A DNA stretch of 64,000 nt, from positions 124,001 to 188,000 of the forward strand of contig QQUA01000022.1 in assembly GCA_008501825.1 (NCBI GenBank), written 5' to 3'. The stretch comes from Planctomycetota bacterium. GTDB taxonomy: Bacteria; Planctomycetota; UBA1135. Under the pieces are notes generated by a model, which was not told where the DNA came from, searched no databases, and saw only the letters and a list, made by a program, of their open reading frames with translations. This document shows positions 50,356-59,999 of the stretch, piece after piece. The position numbers were made by a program, and so were the translations under genes. Numbering within the stretch: position 1 is the stretch's first letter; the number at the start of each line of letters is the position of its first letter.

Positions 50356-52962
50356 ATGCAACTGGACGTTCCTGACTTTTCTTTGGTGGTCCTGATCGGA
50401 GCCTCCGGATCGGGCAAGAGCACCTTTGCCGCAACTCACTTCCTTCCGACCGAGGTGGTCAGTTCCGACGTTTGCCGCGGCTTGGTTTCCAACGATTCCA
50501 ACGACCAATCCGCCACCGCCGATGCCTTTGCCTTGTTGCATTACACCGTCGGCTTGCGCTTGAAAAATCGTTTGCTCACCGTCATCGACGCCACCAACGT
50601 GGCCAAAGAAGACCGGCGCAAATTGATTCAACTTGCACGCCAATACCACGCTCTGCCGGTGGCGGTGGTGCTGGATTTGCCAGAAAGGCTTTGCTCGGAT
50701 CGCAATGCTCTTCGTCCGGAACGGTCCTTTGGCCGGCGGGTGGTTAGGCACCAAAGGAGCACCCTACGCCGGAATCTTCGAGGTTTGGCCAGGGAAGGTT
50801 TCCGAAGGGTTTGGAAACTCAAGTCTGAACAGGAAGTCGAAGCCGTTGAAGTCGTCCGCCAGCCGCTTTGGAATGACAAGCGCCACGATCATGGCCCCTT
50901 CGACATCATCGGCGACGTCCATGGTTGTTTCGACGAACTGGTCGATCTACTGCAAAAACTTGGGTACAAGTTTGAAAAGGGAGCCGGGCAGGCGGAAGGC
51001 AATTGGCAGGTACAAGCTCCTCAAACCGAAGAGGGAGCCCAGCGCAAGGTCATTTTTCTTGGAGATTTGGTCGACCGCGGCCCCAAGACCCCTGCGGTCC
51101 TGCGTTTGGTCATGGCCATGGTTCGAGAGGGCGCGGCGCTTTGCGTTCCCGGTAACCACGACGACAAATTGCGACGCAAATTGGAGGGCCGCAAGGTAAA
51201 AATCGCTCATGGTCTGGAGCAGAGTTTGGCTCAGCTCGAATCGGAATCGGAAGAGTTCCTCGACCAAGTTCGGGATTTTCTTCGAGGCTTGGTCAGCCAC
51301 TACCAACTGGACCGGGGTAGGTTGGTCGTCGCTCACGCCGGCTTGAAAGAAGACATGCAAGGCCGCGGTTCCGGTCAAGTTCGGCAATTTTGTTTGTACG
51401 GGGAGACCAGCGGCGAAACCGATGAGTTCGGCTTGCCGGTTCGCTATCCCTGGGCCATGGATTATCGCGGCCGGGCCACGGTGGTGTACGGCCACACCCC
51501 CGTTCCTGAGCCAGAATGGCTGAATCGAACCATTTGCGTGGACACAGGTTGCGTATTCGGCGGCATGCTCACCGCCTTACGCTATCCGGAAAAGGAAACT
51601 GTTTCGGTTCCAGCTCGACAGACATACGCTCAATCCGTCCGCCCCTTCGACTCGGAAACCGAGGGATCGGATCCACCGGGTTCCGACTCTTCCCTCTCGG
51701 CCCAACAACTTCAAGATCATCAACTGGACTTGGAAGATGTTCGAGGGAAGCGTTTCATCCAAACTCGGCTACGGCGCAATATCCGCGTGCATGAGGAGAA
51801 TTCCGCCGCTGCTTTGGAGAGCATGAGCCGCTTTGCTACCGACCCACGTTGGCTGATCTACCTGCCTCCCACCATGTCGCCGAGTGAAACTTCGTCTCGG
51901 AGCGGGATGCTGGAACATCCGGACGAAGCCTTCGCGACTTATCGAAATGCCGGCGTCAGCGAGGTGATTTGCCAAGAAAAGCACATGGGTTCGCGGGCGG
52001 TCGTCATCTTGTGCCGAGACCCTCAAAGTGCGGAACGGCGCTTCGGAGTCGATACCGGGGAGATCGGAGTAGTCATCACCCGCACCGGCCGCCGCTTCTT
52101 TGACGACTTGGAATTGGAGCATGCCCTTCTGTCCCGCTTGCAAATGGCGGCGGAAGGCGCCGGCCTTTGGGCCGAATTGTCCACCGATTGGCTGTGTCTG
52201 GACGCCGAACTCATGCCCTGGTCGGCAAAGGCTCAAGCCCTACTGCGCGATCAATATGCCGCAGTGGGAAGCGCCGCTACCGCCTCATTGGAAGCGTCCC
52301 TTGAATCTCTTTCCCTCACCCGGGCTCGCCTTCATGACGAAGGTATCCATGCCCTTTGGAAGCGCCAGCAAAGCCGCCAAGAAAGCGTAGCTCGCTATTG
52401 CCAGGCATATCGGCAATACTGCTGGCCGGTCCAGTCCTTGGAAGATTTGAAGTTGGCTCCCTTTCATTTGTTGGCCAGCGAAGGAGCGGTCCATGCCGAT
52501 CAAGACCATTTCTGGCACATGGAGATTTTGGCTCGTTTTTGTGCTCAGGATTCCATTCTTTTGGCCACTCAACATCGTTCCGTTTCCTTGGCCGACCTGG
52601 AAAGTTGCAAGCAGGCAGAGGACTGGTGGCAGCAAATGACGGCGGCCGGCGGCGAAGGCATGGTCGTCAAGCCCAAGGATTTCGTGGCCAAGGGCAAGCG
52701 TGGCCTGTTGCAACCCGCGGTCAAATGCCGCGGCTCCGAGTATCTGCGCATCATTTATGGTCCCGAATACTTGATGCCGGAGCATTTGGAAAGACTGCGA
52801 AAACGCGGATTGGGCCGCAAACGGTCCTTGGCTCTTCGAGAATTCGCTCTTGGCCTTGAGGCCTTGGAGCGATTCGTACGCCGGGAGCCTCTCCGCCGCG
52901 TTCATGAGTGCGTCTTCGCGGTTTTGGCCCTGGAAAGCGAGCCGGTGGATCCCAGGCTATAG
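50356..52962 (+). CDS. pnkp: Bacterial Pnkp: polynucleotide kinase-phosphatase-ligase for RNA repair
   Basis: This 868-aa three-domain protein begins with a 5' kinase (VVLIGASGSGKST, P-loop at about 15-23). The metallophosphatase starts near residue 183 (FDIIGDVHGCFDEL, then LGDLVDRGPK and PGNHDDK). A C-terminal ligase-type adenylyltransferase has its lysine in CQEKHMGSRAVV (Lys542), with a later EGMVVKPKDF motif. Pnkp heals 2',3'-cyclic phosphate and 5'-OH RNA ends left by ribotoxins and seals them together with Hen1. The pair forms a two-gene operon. Confidence 0.97.
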   Translation: MQLDVPDFSLVVLIGASGSGKSTFAATHFLPTEVVSSDVCRGLVSNDSNDQSATADAFALLHYTVGLRLKNRLLTVIDATNVAKEDRRKLIQLARQYHALPVAVVLDLPERLCSDRNALRPERSFGRRVVRHQRSTLRRNLRGLAREGFRRVWKLKSEQEVEAVEVVRQPLWNDKRHDHGPFDIIGDVHGCFDELVDLLQKLGYKFEKGAGQAEGNWQVQAPQTEEGAQRKVIFLGDLVDRGPKTPAVLRLVMAMVREGAALCVPGNHDDKLRRKLEGRKVKIAHGLEQSLAQLESESEEFLDQVRDFLRGLVSHYQLDRGRLVVAHAGLKEDMQGRGSGQVRQFCLYGETSGETDEFGLPVRYPWAMDYRGRATVVYGHTPVPEPEWLNRTICVDTGCVFGGMLTALRYPEKETVSVPARQTYAQSVRPFDSETEGSDPPGSDSSLSAQQLQDHQLDLEDVRGKRFIQTRLRRNIRVHEENSAAALESMSRFATDPRWLIYLPPTMSPSETSSRSGMLEHPDEAFATYRNAGVSEVICQEKHMGSRAVVILCRDPQSAERRFGVDTGEIGVVITRTGRRFFDDLELEHALLSRLQMAAEGAGLWAELSTDWLCLDAELMPWSAKAQALLRDQYAAVGSAATASLEASLESLSLTRARLHDEGIHALWKRQQSRQESVARYCQAYRQYCWPVQSLEDLKLAPFHLLASEGAVHADQDHFWHMEILARFCAQDSILLATQHRSVSLADLESCKQAEDWWQQMTAAGGEGMVVKPKDFVAKGKRGLLQPAVKCRGSEYLRIIYGPEYLMPEHLERLRKRGLGRKRSLALREFALGLEALERFVRREPLRRVHECVFAVLALESEPVDPRL

Positions 52963-52987
52963 ATCTGGATCACTCTCAAATGAGAAA

Positions 52988-53015
52988 GGGCCGCCTCGGA
53001 ATTTCGGGGCGGCCC
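52988..53015 (-). terminator. Terminator hairpin of FG-GAP gene A
   Basis: GGGCCGCC pairs with GGCGGCCC around a 12-nt spacer; on the minus strand the stem is followed by a T-rich stretch (TTTCTCATTT). An almost identical element follows the paralogous gene at 54838-54865. It also sits after the convergent Pnkp stop at 52962 and could serve both. Confidence 0.6.
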
Positions 53016-53062
53016 TGGCGCTTGACGTCGCTTTACTTCATTCCATTTCGCCAGGCCCTGGC

Positions 53063-54661
53063 TTAGGGAAGGATGCTGGTGGCAACCACCGGCGTGACTC
53101 GGTTCTTCTGGACGGCTTGGAACCAAATGCTTTGGGTAGCTCCGACTCCAGGAATGATGAAGTCCCAGCGGACCTGCCCTCCCGCGTCGGTCATCCCTTG
53201 CTGCAATGGATTTCCAACTTGGCCATAAGGATCGCAGACGTCCACGATCACGTTCAAGGCCGGAATGAATTCCGCACAGCTTCCGCCGTCCAAGCTGTAA
53301 ATCAGCCAGGCGATTTCCGAAGGAGTGCCTCCCGTCACTTCGAAGGTTCCGATTTGCCCGCCTTGCAAGGGATACGGAGTCACTGCCAGCTCAAAGGGAG
53401 CCGGAGGAGTCGGAATTAGCTCAAAAAGGTAAGCAGCTCCAGCTTCCGTTCCCTGTACATCATGGAGGTGACTCCCGGTCAGGATCCACTCGGAAGTAAG
53501 TGCGACCGCCCAGCCCAGTTCATCTCCGCCGCCAGCATCGGAAGCAAGCAGTTTCCGGTCTTCATTCCAAGAATTTCCGTCGAATTGAAACAAATAGACG
53601 GAACCTCCTTGACCGGCGGAATCGTCATCCATCGGACAGCCGATGGCCACCGTATCTCCATTTATGGCCACGGACGCGCCGAAATAGTCAAATTCCCATA
53701 AATCGGAAGACAACAATCGTTGTTCTTCCTGCCAGGAGCTTCCGCTTCTTCTAAATACGTACGCTGTACCGGGCCAATAAAATACGCCTCTTTCCTTGCT
53801 CTTGGCTCCCACTACAATCACTTCGCCGGAGATGGCCACTGATTCCCCGAAGCGATCAAATGAATTGCCATCCGAAGCAAGCAACTTTCTCTCGCCACTC
53901 CATTGACTGCCGCCAAAAGAATAGGTGTATACCGAGCCGGTGAGCGGTCCGAAATCTTCGTCTTCATAGGCTCCCACAACAATTCGATCCCCGGATATGG
54001 CCACCGCTCCGCCATAATCATCTCCGTAAGCACCATCTGAGGCCCAAATTCGCTGCTCCTTGATCCAATTTCCGGAAAGGTTTCGATAGATGTACACGAC
54101 TCCACTTGAGGTATCATTCCCATCCCCATAGGGAGCGCCAATGATCGCCACCCCGCTGGACATGGCAATGGAATGACCAAAACCTTCTCCTACATCGGGA
54201 GTTATTTTATCGACTTCATTCCAACTTGATCCCGTCAATTCAAATACATAAACGGCCCCCCTCTGAACTTGGCCACTATCTTTTTCCTTCGGAGCCCCAA
54301 CCATGATGAAATTGTCGGATATCGCTACTGAGTACCCGAACCAATCCAAGTTTTCTCCATCCGAGGCGATTAGCTTCTGTTGCTCTTCCCAGTACACACC
54401 ATTGAACCAATAGACGTAAGCCGAGCCCTCATTTGTATCTTGTATGTCATCCTTGTGGGCTCCGACCACCGCATAATCACCGGATACAGCCACGGAAGAG
54501 CCAAGCCAATCGTAATCCATACCGTCTGCGGCCACCAGCTTGGCTTTTTCGGTCTGCTGCGCCGGCAAGGAAACCGACGAAAGGATGCTGAAGAGGGTGG
54601 CCAGGTAGAAAACCGGCCACCAAGAGCTACGAATGATCTCCAAAGACAAGAGTCTGTTCAC
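53063..54661 (-). CDS. Secreted FG-GAP (integrin-like) repeat protein A
   Basis: The start is GTG 54661, preceded by GGAGG with seven-base spacing, giving 532 aa with a signal segment (WWPVFYLATLFSILSSVSLPAQ). About seven FG-GAP blades of the form DxFGxSVAISGDxxVVGAxxDD...GSVYxF follow. The last ~110 residues form a beta domain with PFELAVTPYPLQGGQIGTFEV and end in VVATSILP. Gene B just upstream encodes a protein with the same layout and the same last residues, so these are tandem paralogues. Each has its own ribosome site and 3' hairpin. Confidence 0.88.
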   Translation of the reverse strand: MNRLLSLEIIRSSWWPVFYLATLFSILSSVSLPAQQTEKAKLVAADGMDYDWLGSSVAVSGDYAVVGAHKDDIQDTNEGSAYVYWFNGVYWEEQQKLIASDGENLDWFGYSVAISDNFIMVGAPKEKDSGQVQRGAVYVFELTGSSWNEVDKITPDVGEGFGHSIAMSSGVAIIGAPYGDGNDTSSGVVYIYRNLSGNWIKEQRIWASDGAYGDDYGGAVAISGDRIVVGAYEDEDFGPLTGSVYTYSFGGSQWSGERKLLASDGNSFDRFGESVAISGEVIVVGAKSKERGVFYWPGTAYVFRRSGSSWQEEQRLLSSDLWEFDYFGASVAINGDTVAIGCPMDDDSAGQGGSVYLFQFDGNSWNEDRKLLASDAGGGDELGWAVALTSEWILTGSHLHDVQGTEAGAAYLFELIPTPPAPFELAVTPYPLQGGQIGTFEVTGGTPSEIAWLIYSLDGGSCAEFIPALNVIVDVCDPYGQVGNPLQQGMTDAGGQVRWDFIIPGVGATQSIWFQAVQKNRVTPVVATSILP

Positions 54662-54668
54662 GGTCCAA

Positions 54669-54673
54669 CCTCC
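54669..54673 (-). promoter_or_regulatory. Ribosome binding site fixing the GTG start of FG-GAP gene A
   Basis: GGAGG on the minus strand lies seven bases before GTG 54661; the alternative ATG at 54694 has no such site and would place non-hydrophobic residues before the signal peptide. Confidence 0.65.
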
Positions 54674-54837
54674 AGTGTTGAGTCCTTCATCCAAGGAATG
54701 AAAATTCAGGATCCCAACGTGGATTTTTCAATAATCCGAAAATTGGCCGGCTCGTCCCTTTTGGATAAAGACGTCGCCGACCGTGAGCAACTCCACAGGT
54801 CTTCGGCTATAGGCCGGGGGCGATCCATAATGGAAAC

Positions 54838-54865
54838 GGGCCGCCTAGGAATTTCGGGGCGGCCC
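54838..54865 (-). terminator. Terminator hairpin of FG-GAP gene B
   Basis: Same GGGCCGCC/GGCGGCCC stem and nearly the same spacer as at 52988-53015, showing that the duplicated unit included its 3' untranslated region. It separates gene B from gene A. Confidence 0.6.
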
Positions 54866-54908
54866 TTGACGCTTGATTTCGTCATTCTCCATTTCGCCAA
54901 GCCATCAC

Positions 54909-56507
54909 CTAGGGAAGGATGCTAGTAGCCACCACGGGCGTGACCCGATTCTCCTGGACGGCTTGGAACCATACCTGGATATTGGACGCAACCAACGGCA
55001 TGGTCAAATTCCAGAGGAAGTCGCCGTTGAGATCGGTTATGCCGGAGGCCACGGGATTATCCTCATGATTAGAGGCGTCGCATAATTGGAGTATTACGTT
55101 CAAGGTTGGGAAATACTCGGAGCAAGATCCTCCAACCAGGCTATAGGCAAGCCAGATCGGTTGATTGGGATTCCCATTTCGAACGTGGAAAGAGCCGACT
55201 TGGCCACCTTGCAGAGGTAGCGGTGAAATTACAAGGTCAATTGGAGAAGGAATCGATCCGGCTTCAAATAAGTAAACTGAGCCTGCACGAGTTCCGTTGT
55301 CATTGTCCAACCAAGCTCCTGCGAACAGACTCCCATTCGAAAAGGAGATTGACTTAGCCATTTGACTGGAGTCGCTTCCGTCAGAAGCCTGGAATTTTTG
55401 ATTCTGAATCCAAGAACCTTGTATGTGCTGAAACGTGTAAACGGTGCCCGAATCTACAGTGGAGCCATCCTCGCCTGGAGCCCCAACGGCAATCAATCCC
55501 CTATCGATCGAACACGATTGCCCGAACCCATCTACAGATTGCCCCTGAAGAGAAAGCAGTTTCTGTTCCTCTACCCACTGACCGGAAACTCGCCGAAAAA
55601 CATAAGCTGCGCCGGCACCGTTTCCGTTATCGTCATCCCCGGACGCGCCGATGACCAAAAGATCTCCTTCAACCGAAATACTGCCACCAAACGCATCAGC
55701 AGATTCGCCATCCGAAGCCGTCAGCTTTTGCTCCTCCACCCAAATATTTCCGTCAAAAGAAAAAGAGTAGACGGCCCCGGCACTCCAACCGAGTTGATCA
55801 TCTCCAACAGCACCAACCATCAAATCCTGCCCTTCTAGGGACACAGGATACCCAAACTTCGCGTAGGGGCTTCCATCCGAAGCGGTCAGCTTTTGCTCCT
55901 CCAGCCATTGATTACCGACCAAACGAAATAGATACACAGACCCCGATGCGAAGCCAAGATCATCGTCCTGATGAGATCCAATGGCGACAACATCATATCC
56001 AGCGGCCACCGACTTGCCGAATACATTGAGAGGCTCGCCGTCGGAGGCTATGAGCTTCTCTTCTTCCATCCAATTTTGGCCATCAAATCGAAATATATAG
56101 GCGGCGCCGGAAGAGTCACCGAACTCGCGGTCGCCATGAGCCCCCACTACGATCAAATCCGAGAAAATGGAAACTGCAATTCCAAAACTATCCCCCGCCT
56201 CTCCGTCGGAAGGGATGAGTTTCTGCTCTTCGACCCAAGCTCCTCCAACCTTTCGAAACACATAGGCGGCTCCTGACATCTCTCCTTGGTCATCGTCCGC
56301 AAACGCCCCGACTACCGCGACGCCGTCTGACACCGAAACGGAGTACCCAAATCGATCCTCCTGAAATCCATCCGAGGCCAACAGTTCCTCGACTTCAAAC
56401 TGCTGGCCGTGGGCCAAGCTCCCCGGAAGTATCAGGAAGACAATCGTGAAACAAAGAATCGCCTTGGGCAACAACAAGACGAATTGTCGTAGGTTCAGAA
56501 TGATCAT
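54909..56507 (-). CDS. Secreted FG-GAP (integrin-like) repeat protein B
   Basis: This 532-aa protein starts at ATG 56507 with AGGAG six bases upstream and a signal peptide (LLLPKAILCFTIVFLILPGSLAHGQ split at the cleavage). Seven or so FG-GAP blades repeat DxFGxSVSVxGDLLVIGAxGDDDxGxGAGAAYVFR with the typical calcium loop. The C-terminal domain (IDLVISPLPLQGGQVGSF) ends in the same VVATSILP as gene A. Codons 4-9 contain the 15-mer shared with the putative BlaI operator. It lies 88 nt downstream of the sigma factor gene. Confidence 0.88.
   Translation of the reverse strand: MIILNLRQFVLLLPKAILCFTIVFLILPGSLAHGQQFEVEELLASDGFQEDRFGYSVSVSDGVAVVGAFADDDQGEMSGAAYVFRKVGGAWVEEQKLIPSDGEAGDSFGIAVSIFSDLIVVGAHGDREFGDSSGAAYIFRFDGQNWMEEEKLIASDGEPLNVFGKSVAAGYDVVAIGSHQDDDLGFASGSVYLFRLVGNQWLEEQKLTASDGSPYAKFGYPVSLEGQDLMVGAVGDDQLGWSAGAVYSFSFDGNIWVEEQKLTASDGESADAFGGSISVEGDLLVIGASGDDDNGNGAGAAYVFRRVSGQWVEEQKLLSLQGQSVDGFGQSCSIDRGLIAVGAPGEDGSTVDSGTVYTFQHIQGSWIQNQKFQASDGSDSSQMAKSISFSNGSLFAGAWLDNDNGTRAGSVYLFEAGSIPSPIDLVISPLPLQGGQVGSFHVRNGNPNQPIWLAYSLVGGSCSEYFPTLNVILQLCDASNHEDNPVASGITDLNGDFLWNLTMPLVASNIQVWFQAVQENRVTPVVATSILP
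56478..56492. promoter_or_regulatory. Copy of the BlaI-operator core inside FG-GAP gene B
   Basis: GACGAATTGTCGTAG here is identical to 48868-48882 in the BlaI-type operator region. It lies at codons 5-10 of gene B, close enough to its promoter to block early elongation. One arm is intact and the other keeps only GAC, so affinity is uncertain. Chance or codon-driven identity is possible. Confidence 0.3.
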
Positions 56508-56595
56508 GACAAGCTCCTATGAAAGGTCCCTGGATAAGGAATGAAAATCTGAAATCCCAACGGGGATTTTTATGGAAATCCGAAATCCGCTCGAT

Positions 56596-57303
56596 TTACT
56601 TCGGCAAAATGCCTCGAAGCCGATCGGTCGCTCGTTTCAGAGCCATGCGAGCGGCTTCGAGTTGCATGTCAAATTTTTGGGCGATTTCCTCCAGAGTCCT
56701 GCCCTCGAACAAGGCGCCCAATAGTTCCCGATCTCGCGGGCTGAGCTTCTCGAAACCGAGCTGAGCCAGCTCTTGAGCTTCGGCTTCGGCCGCCTCGGAA
56801 GCTGGGCTCGGAAAAGGGCTCTCCGGATTCCAGGTTCCTTCCTGTGGGTAGACGCGCCGATCTTCTCTCCGCTTTTGGGCCTTCCTGGCAAGAATTTTGC
56901 GATAGACCTTGCTGCGAAAGTGCTGGGAGACCAAGTTCAAGAATGCGGCACGGTTTTTGAACTCGAAACGGTGAAGTTGCCGGCTCAGGTCCCCCAAGAT
57001 GGAAACCACGACGTCCTCGGTGTCGATCTGACGCCGCAAATCAGCCGAAATTTGCCGGCTCGTCCTTTGGACGATAACGTCCCAAAAGTACTGGAGGAAT
57101 TCGTGGGCGGCATCTCGGTCGGCTTTGGCTTCCAGAAAAACTTCCTTTAGAACGGCATCTCGCATTGATACACCCTCTGCAACCTGTTTTTGGATGGAAT
57201 CGCGGACATCCCGCCGCTCCATCAAAGCCAAGCTGGCCGGACCCAGTTGTTCCCGGCAGAAGCCAAGCGCTAAACTAAATTCGAATTCGGGAGCTGCATT
57301 CAT
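56596..57303 (-). CDS. ECF-type sigma-70 family factor
   Basis: The 235-aa protein has sigma region 2 (FLQYFWDVIVQRTSRQISADLRR...EDVVVSILGDLSRQL) and sigma region 4 (LSPRDRELLGALFEGRTLEEIAQKF, AARMALKRATDRLRGIL) joined by an acidic linker. This is the planctomycete-type ECF group often linked to Ser/Thr kinases. It diverges from the kinase gene with 14 nt between start codons, which strongly suggests joint control and possibly kinase-regulated activity (inference). Confidence 0.93.
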   Translation of the reverse strand: MNAAPEFEFSLALGFCREQLGPASLALMERRDVRDSIQKQVAEGVSMRDAVLKEVFLEAKADRDAAHEFLQYFWDVIVQRTSRQISADLRRQIDTEDVVVSILGDLSRQLHRFEFKNRAAFLNLVSQHFRSKVYRKILARKAQKRREDRRVYPQEGTWNPESPFPSPASEAAEAEAQELAQLGFEKLSPRDRELLGALFEGRTLEEIAQKFDMQLEAARMALKRATDRLRGILPK

Positions 57304-57317
57304 AAAGGAACGAGATC

Positions 57318-59999
57318 ATGACTGAGGATCAACTATGGCAAGAACAGGCGGAGCAAGCCTTCCTCGCTTACCTGGACATGCTACAAGATGAAGGGCAACC
57401 ATCTAGCCGGAAAGAATTTATAAGTCAGTACCCCCACCAGGTACAAACTTTTTTACGCCAATTATTCGACCGGGCAAAGGAATTGACCCGGATGAGGGAC
57501 GCCTACTCGCTCCGACCGAGAGAAACCTTTGGAGATTATCGGCTGATCGAAGAGCTGGGCAAAGGCGGTATGGGCGTCGTTTGGAAGGCGGAACAGATTT
57601 CGGTAGGAAGGAAGGTGGCGCTCAAATTGTTGCAACCGAACGTCCTCTTGACCGATACGGTTTTACAACGATTTCAGCGGGAAGCTTTGCTTACGGCCAG
57701 ACTGGAACACCCGGCCATCGTCACCGTATTTGCAGTCGAAGCTCGAGCCGATTGCCCTTTCATCGTGGAAGAGCTGGTTGAAAACGGCCGCACCTTGGCA
57801 CATCACTTGGAAGAAATTCGGCGAATGCCGAAGCTTCCCCCGAATTATTTTCAAGCTACGGCGGAGATGTTTTTGGAGGTCGCCGATGCCTTCGATCAAG
57901 TCCATCGAGAAGGAGTCATTCACCGCGACATCAAGCCGGGGAATCTATTGATGACTCCGAAGAACAAGCTAAAAATTGCCGACTTCGGCCTGGCCTTCGA
58001 AGATCAAGCGATTCCTCTCTCGGCAACCGATACCTTTGCAGGCACTCCTCATTATCTGAGCCCCGAACAAATTTCCGGTCGAAGCCAGGATCTGGATCCG
58101 CGAACGGATGTTTTCAGCCTTGGGGTCACCCTCTATGAAGCTTTGACCCTGACTCCTGCCTTCGGCACCGGCACCCGGACTCAAATATTGCAGCGAATCT
58201 CAGAAGTGGATCCGGTTGAGCCTCGCAAGTATCAAGCGAAGGTCCCTCGAAATTTGTCGACCATCTGCATGAAAGCGATCGAAAAAGATCGAAGGCGTAG
58301 ATATGCCAGCATGGACGCCTTTGCCAGCGATTTGAGGCGGTTTCTGAAGGAAGAGCCCATTCAAGCCAAACCGGCGAGCTTGACCTATCGGGGCAGCAAA
58401 TGGATCAAACGCCATCGGGCCAAGAGCGTTGCCGCGGCCCTGCTCCTGGTCGGCCTCCCAGTGGTCGCGGCCTTGGGCCAATGGATCGTCACCCATTGGG
58501 ACGACGTCCAAGCGCAGGTAAGCGACCGTCGAACCCAAAATGCCGAATATTGGGTTCAGGAGGGTTTTCTCCAATTGGGTGAAGTTCAGACCCAGGCCGC
58601 CCTCCATTCCTTTCGACGATCGATGGAGATCCAGCCCAGCCCGGAAGGCCTCATGGGATGGATTCAGGCCCTCCTTCGTTCCCAGAAGCCCGATGAGGCT
58701 TTGGACCTGCTGAATCATCACTGCGAATTGCAAAACCGATTCCCGGATTTGATACGGGTGAAAGTTCTCATCCATCGGGCCAAGGACCAGAAAGAGGTCG
58801 CCGAGAGTATTATGAATGAACGAAGGGAACCCTCAACGGCCGCGGGTTGGTTTCTGGAGGGTCAGTTGTTATTGGCGGAGGCGGTGCAAAATAAAGAACA
58901 GAAGGACCCGGATACCTTTCAAGCCGCGATCAGAGCCTTCCAAACGGCAACCTACTTAGCAGAATCCAAGGCTTTGTATTTCTTTCAATTCTCACGAGCT
59001 CTGTTCCTATCCGAATCAGAGCACGATTTAGCCGCTCCCTTAGCCGCCGCCATTCAAGCTCGCTGGCCGGAATCCAGTTACGCCAGATACCATTGTGGAT
59101 TGCTCTACGACCACACCGAGGAGTGGGAAAAAGCCAAGGAACACTATCAACGTTCGGTTGAATTGAACCCAAGTTTCAGTCTTGGACACCACAACTTGGG
59201 TGTCGCTCTCTTTCATCTGAAACAATTCAGCGAAGCGACTTCGGCGGTTCATCGCGCCATCGATCTTAACCCAGATTATGCCAAAGCCTACAGCAGCCTC
59301 GGGGTCATCCTTCGCCTACAAGGCCAATGGAAAGAAGCTGTGTCCGCCTTCCAAGAAGCGATCCGACGGGATCCGAATTTTTCCGAAGCCTACAACAATC
59401 TAGGGAACACCCTACGAGACCTGATCAAACTTCCGGAGTCGGCCGAGGCCCTTCAGTTCTACCTCAAGCTGGAGCCGAATTCAGCCATCGGCCACAATAA
59501 TTTGGGAGCGACCTTAAGAGCCCAAGGCAAGTTAGACGAAGCTCAAGCCGCCATCGAGCGTGCCCTCGAAATTCAACCGGACTTCGCTCATGCCCATTAC
59601 AATCTTGGCCTCATTTTCGGCGAGAAAGGCATGCAAGATAAAGCCCTTCAAGCCTATCGAAAGGCGATTCAATACGATGCTCACCATGCAGATGCCTTCA
59701 ACGCCATGGGTTTGGCGTGGACGGCTCTCGGGAATCAGACTGAGGCTATGGGAGCTTTTCTACAGGCAGTAAAGGTCGATCCGAATCACGCAGATGCCTA
59801 TCTCAATTTAGGCATTGCCAAAGGTCGAGAAGGGTCGAAAGAGGAAGCCGCAGAAGCATTTCAAATGGCGCTTCAAATCAACCCGAAACTGACCACCGCT
59901 CGATTAAATCTTGGAAATACTTTGGAAGGACTCGGGGAAATAAAAGAGGCCCAGCAAACTTACCAAACTGCAGTTGAATTGGATCCGGAAAACCCCTGA
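57318..59999 (+). CDS. Transmembrane Ser/Thr protein kinase with TPR tail (truncated by in-frame TGA)
   Basis: This 893-aa protein has a short N-terminal domain, then a kinase domain from about residue 73: LGKGGMGVVWKAEQ (P-loop), VALKLL (Lys), HRDIKPGNLL (catalytic loop), DFGLAFED. One membrane helix at about 367-390 (VAAALLLVGLPVVAALGQWIV) is followed by about ten TPR repeats. The sigma factor gene is divergent. The stop at 59997-59999 cuts the last TPR: the frame continues for 56 codons with the conserved end of this protein class (see next entry). The truncated product may still be active, as the kinase and most TPRs are intact. Confidence 0.93.
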   Translation: MTEDQLWQEQAEQAFLAYLDMLQDEGQPSSRKEFISQYPHQVQTFLRQLFDRAKELTRMRDAYSLRPRETFGDYRLIEELGKGGMGVVWKAEQISVGRKVALKLLQPNVLLTDTVLQRFQREALLTARLEHPAIVTVFAVEARADCPFIVEELVENGRTLAHHLEEIRRMPKLPPNYFQATAEMFLEVADAFDQVHREGVIHRDIKPGNLLMTPKNKLKIADFGLAFEDQAIPLSATDTFAGTPHYLSPEQISGRSQDLDPRTDVFSLGVTLYEALTLTPAFGTGTRTQILQRISEVDPVEPRKYQAKVPRNLSTICMKAIEKDRRRRYASMDAFASDLRRFLKEEPIQAKPASLTYRGSKWIKRHRAKSVAAALLLVGLPVVAALGQWIVTHWDDVQAQVSDRRTQNAEYWVQEGFLQLGEVQTQAALHSFRRSMEIQPSPEGLMGWIQALLRSQKPDEALDLLNHHCELQNRFPDLIRVKVLIHRAKDQKEVAESIMNERREPSTAAGWFLEGQLLLAEAVQNKEQKDPDTFQAAIRAFQTATYLAESKALYFFQFSRALFLSESEHDLAAPLAAAIQARWPESSYARYHCGLLYDHTEEWEKAKEHYQRSVELNPSFSLGHHNLGVALFHLKQFSEATSAVHRAIDLNPDYAKAYSSLGVILRLQGQWKEAVSAFQEAIRRDPNFSEAYNNLGNTLRDLIKLPESAEALQFYLKLEPNSAIGHNNLGATLRAQGKLDEAQAAIERALEIQPDFAHAHYNLGLIFGEKGMQDKALQAYRKAIQYDAHHADAFNAMGLAWTALGNQTEAMGAFLQAVKVDPNHADAYLNLGIAKGREGSKEEAAEAFQMALQINPKLTTARLNLGNTLEGLGEIKEAQQTYQTAVELDPENP

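Noticed and set aside
59997..59999. Selenocysteine in the TPR kinase
   Set aside because: The codon is between two TPR helices, no Cys occurs there in this protein class as far as I know, and no convincing hairpin follows.
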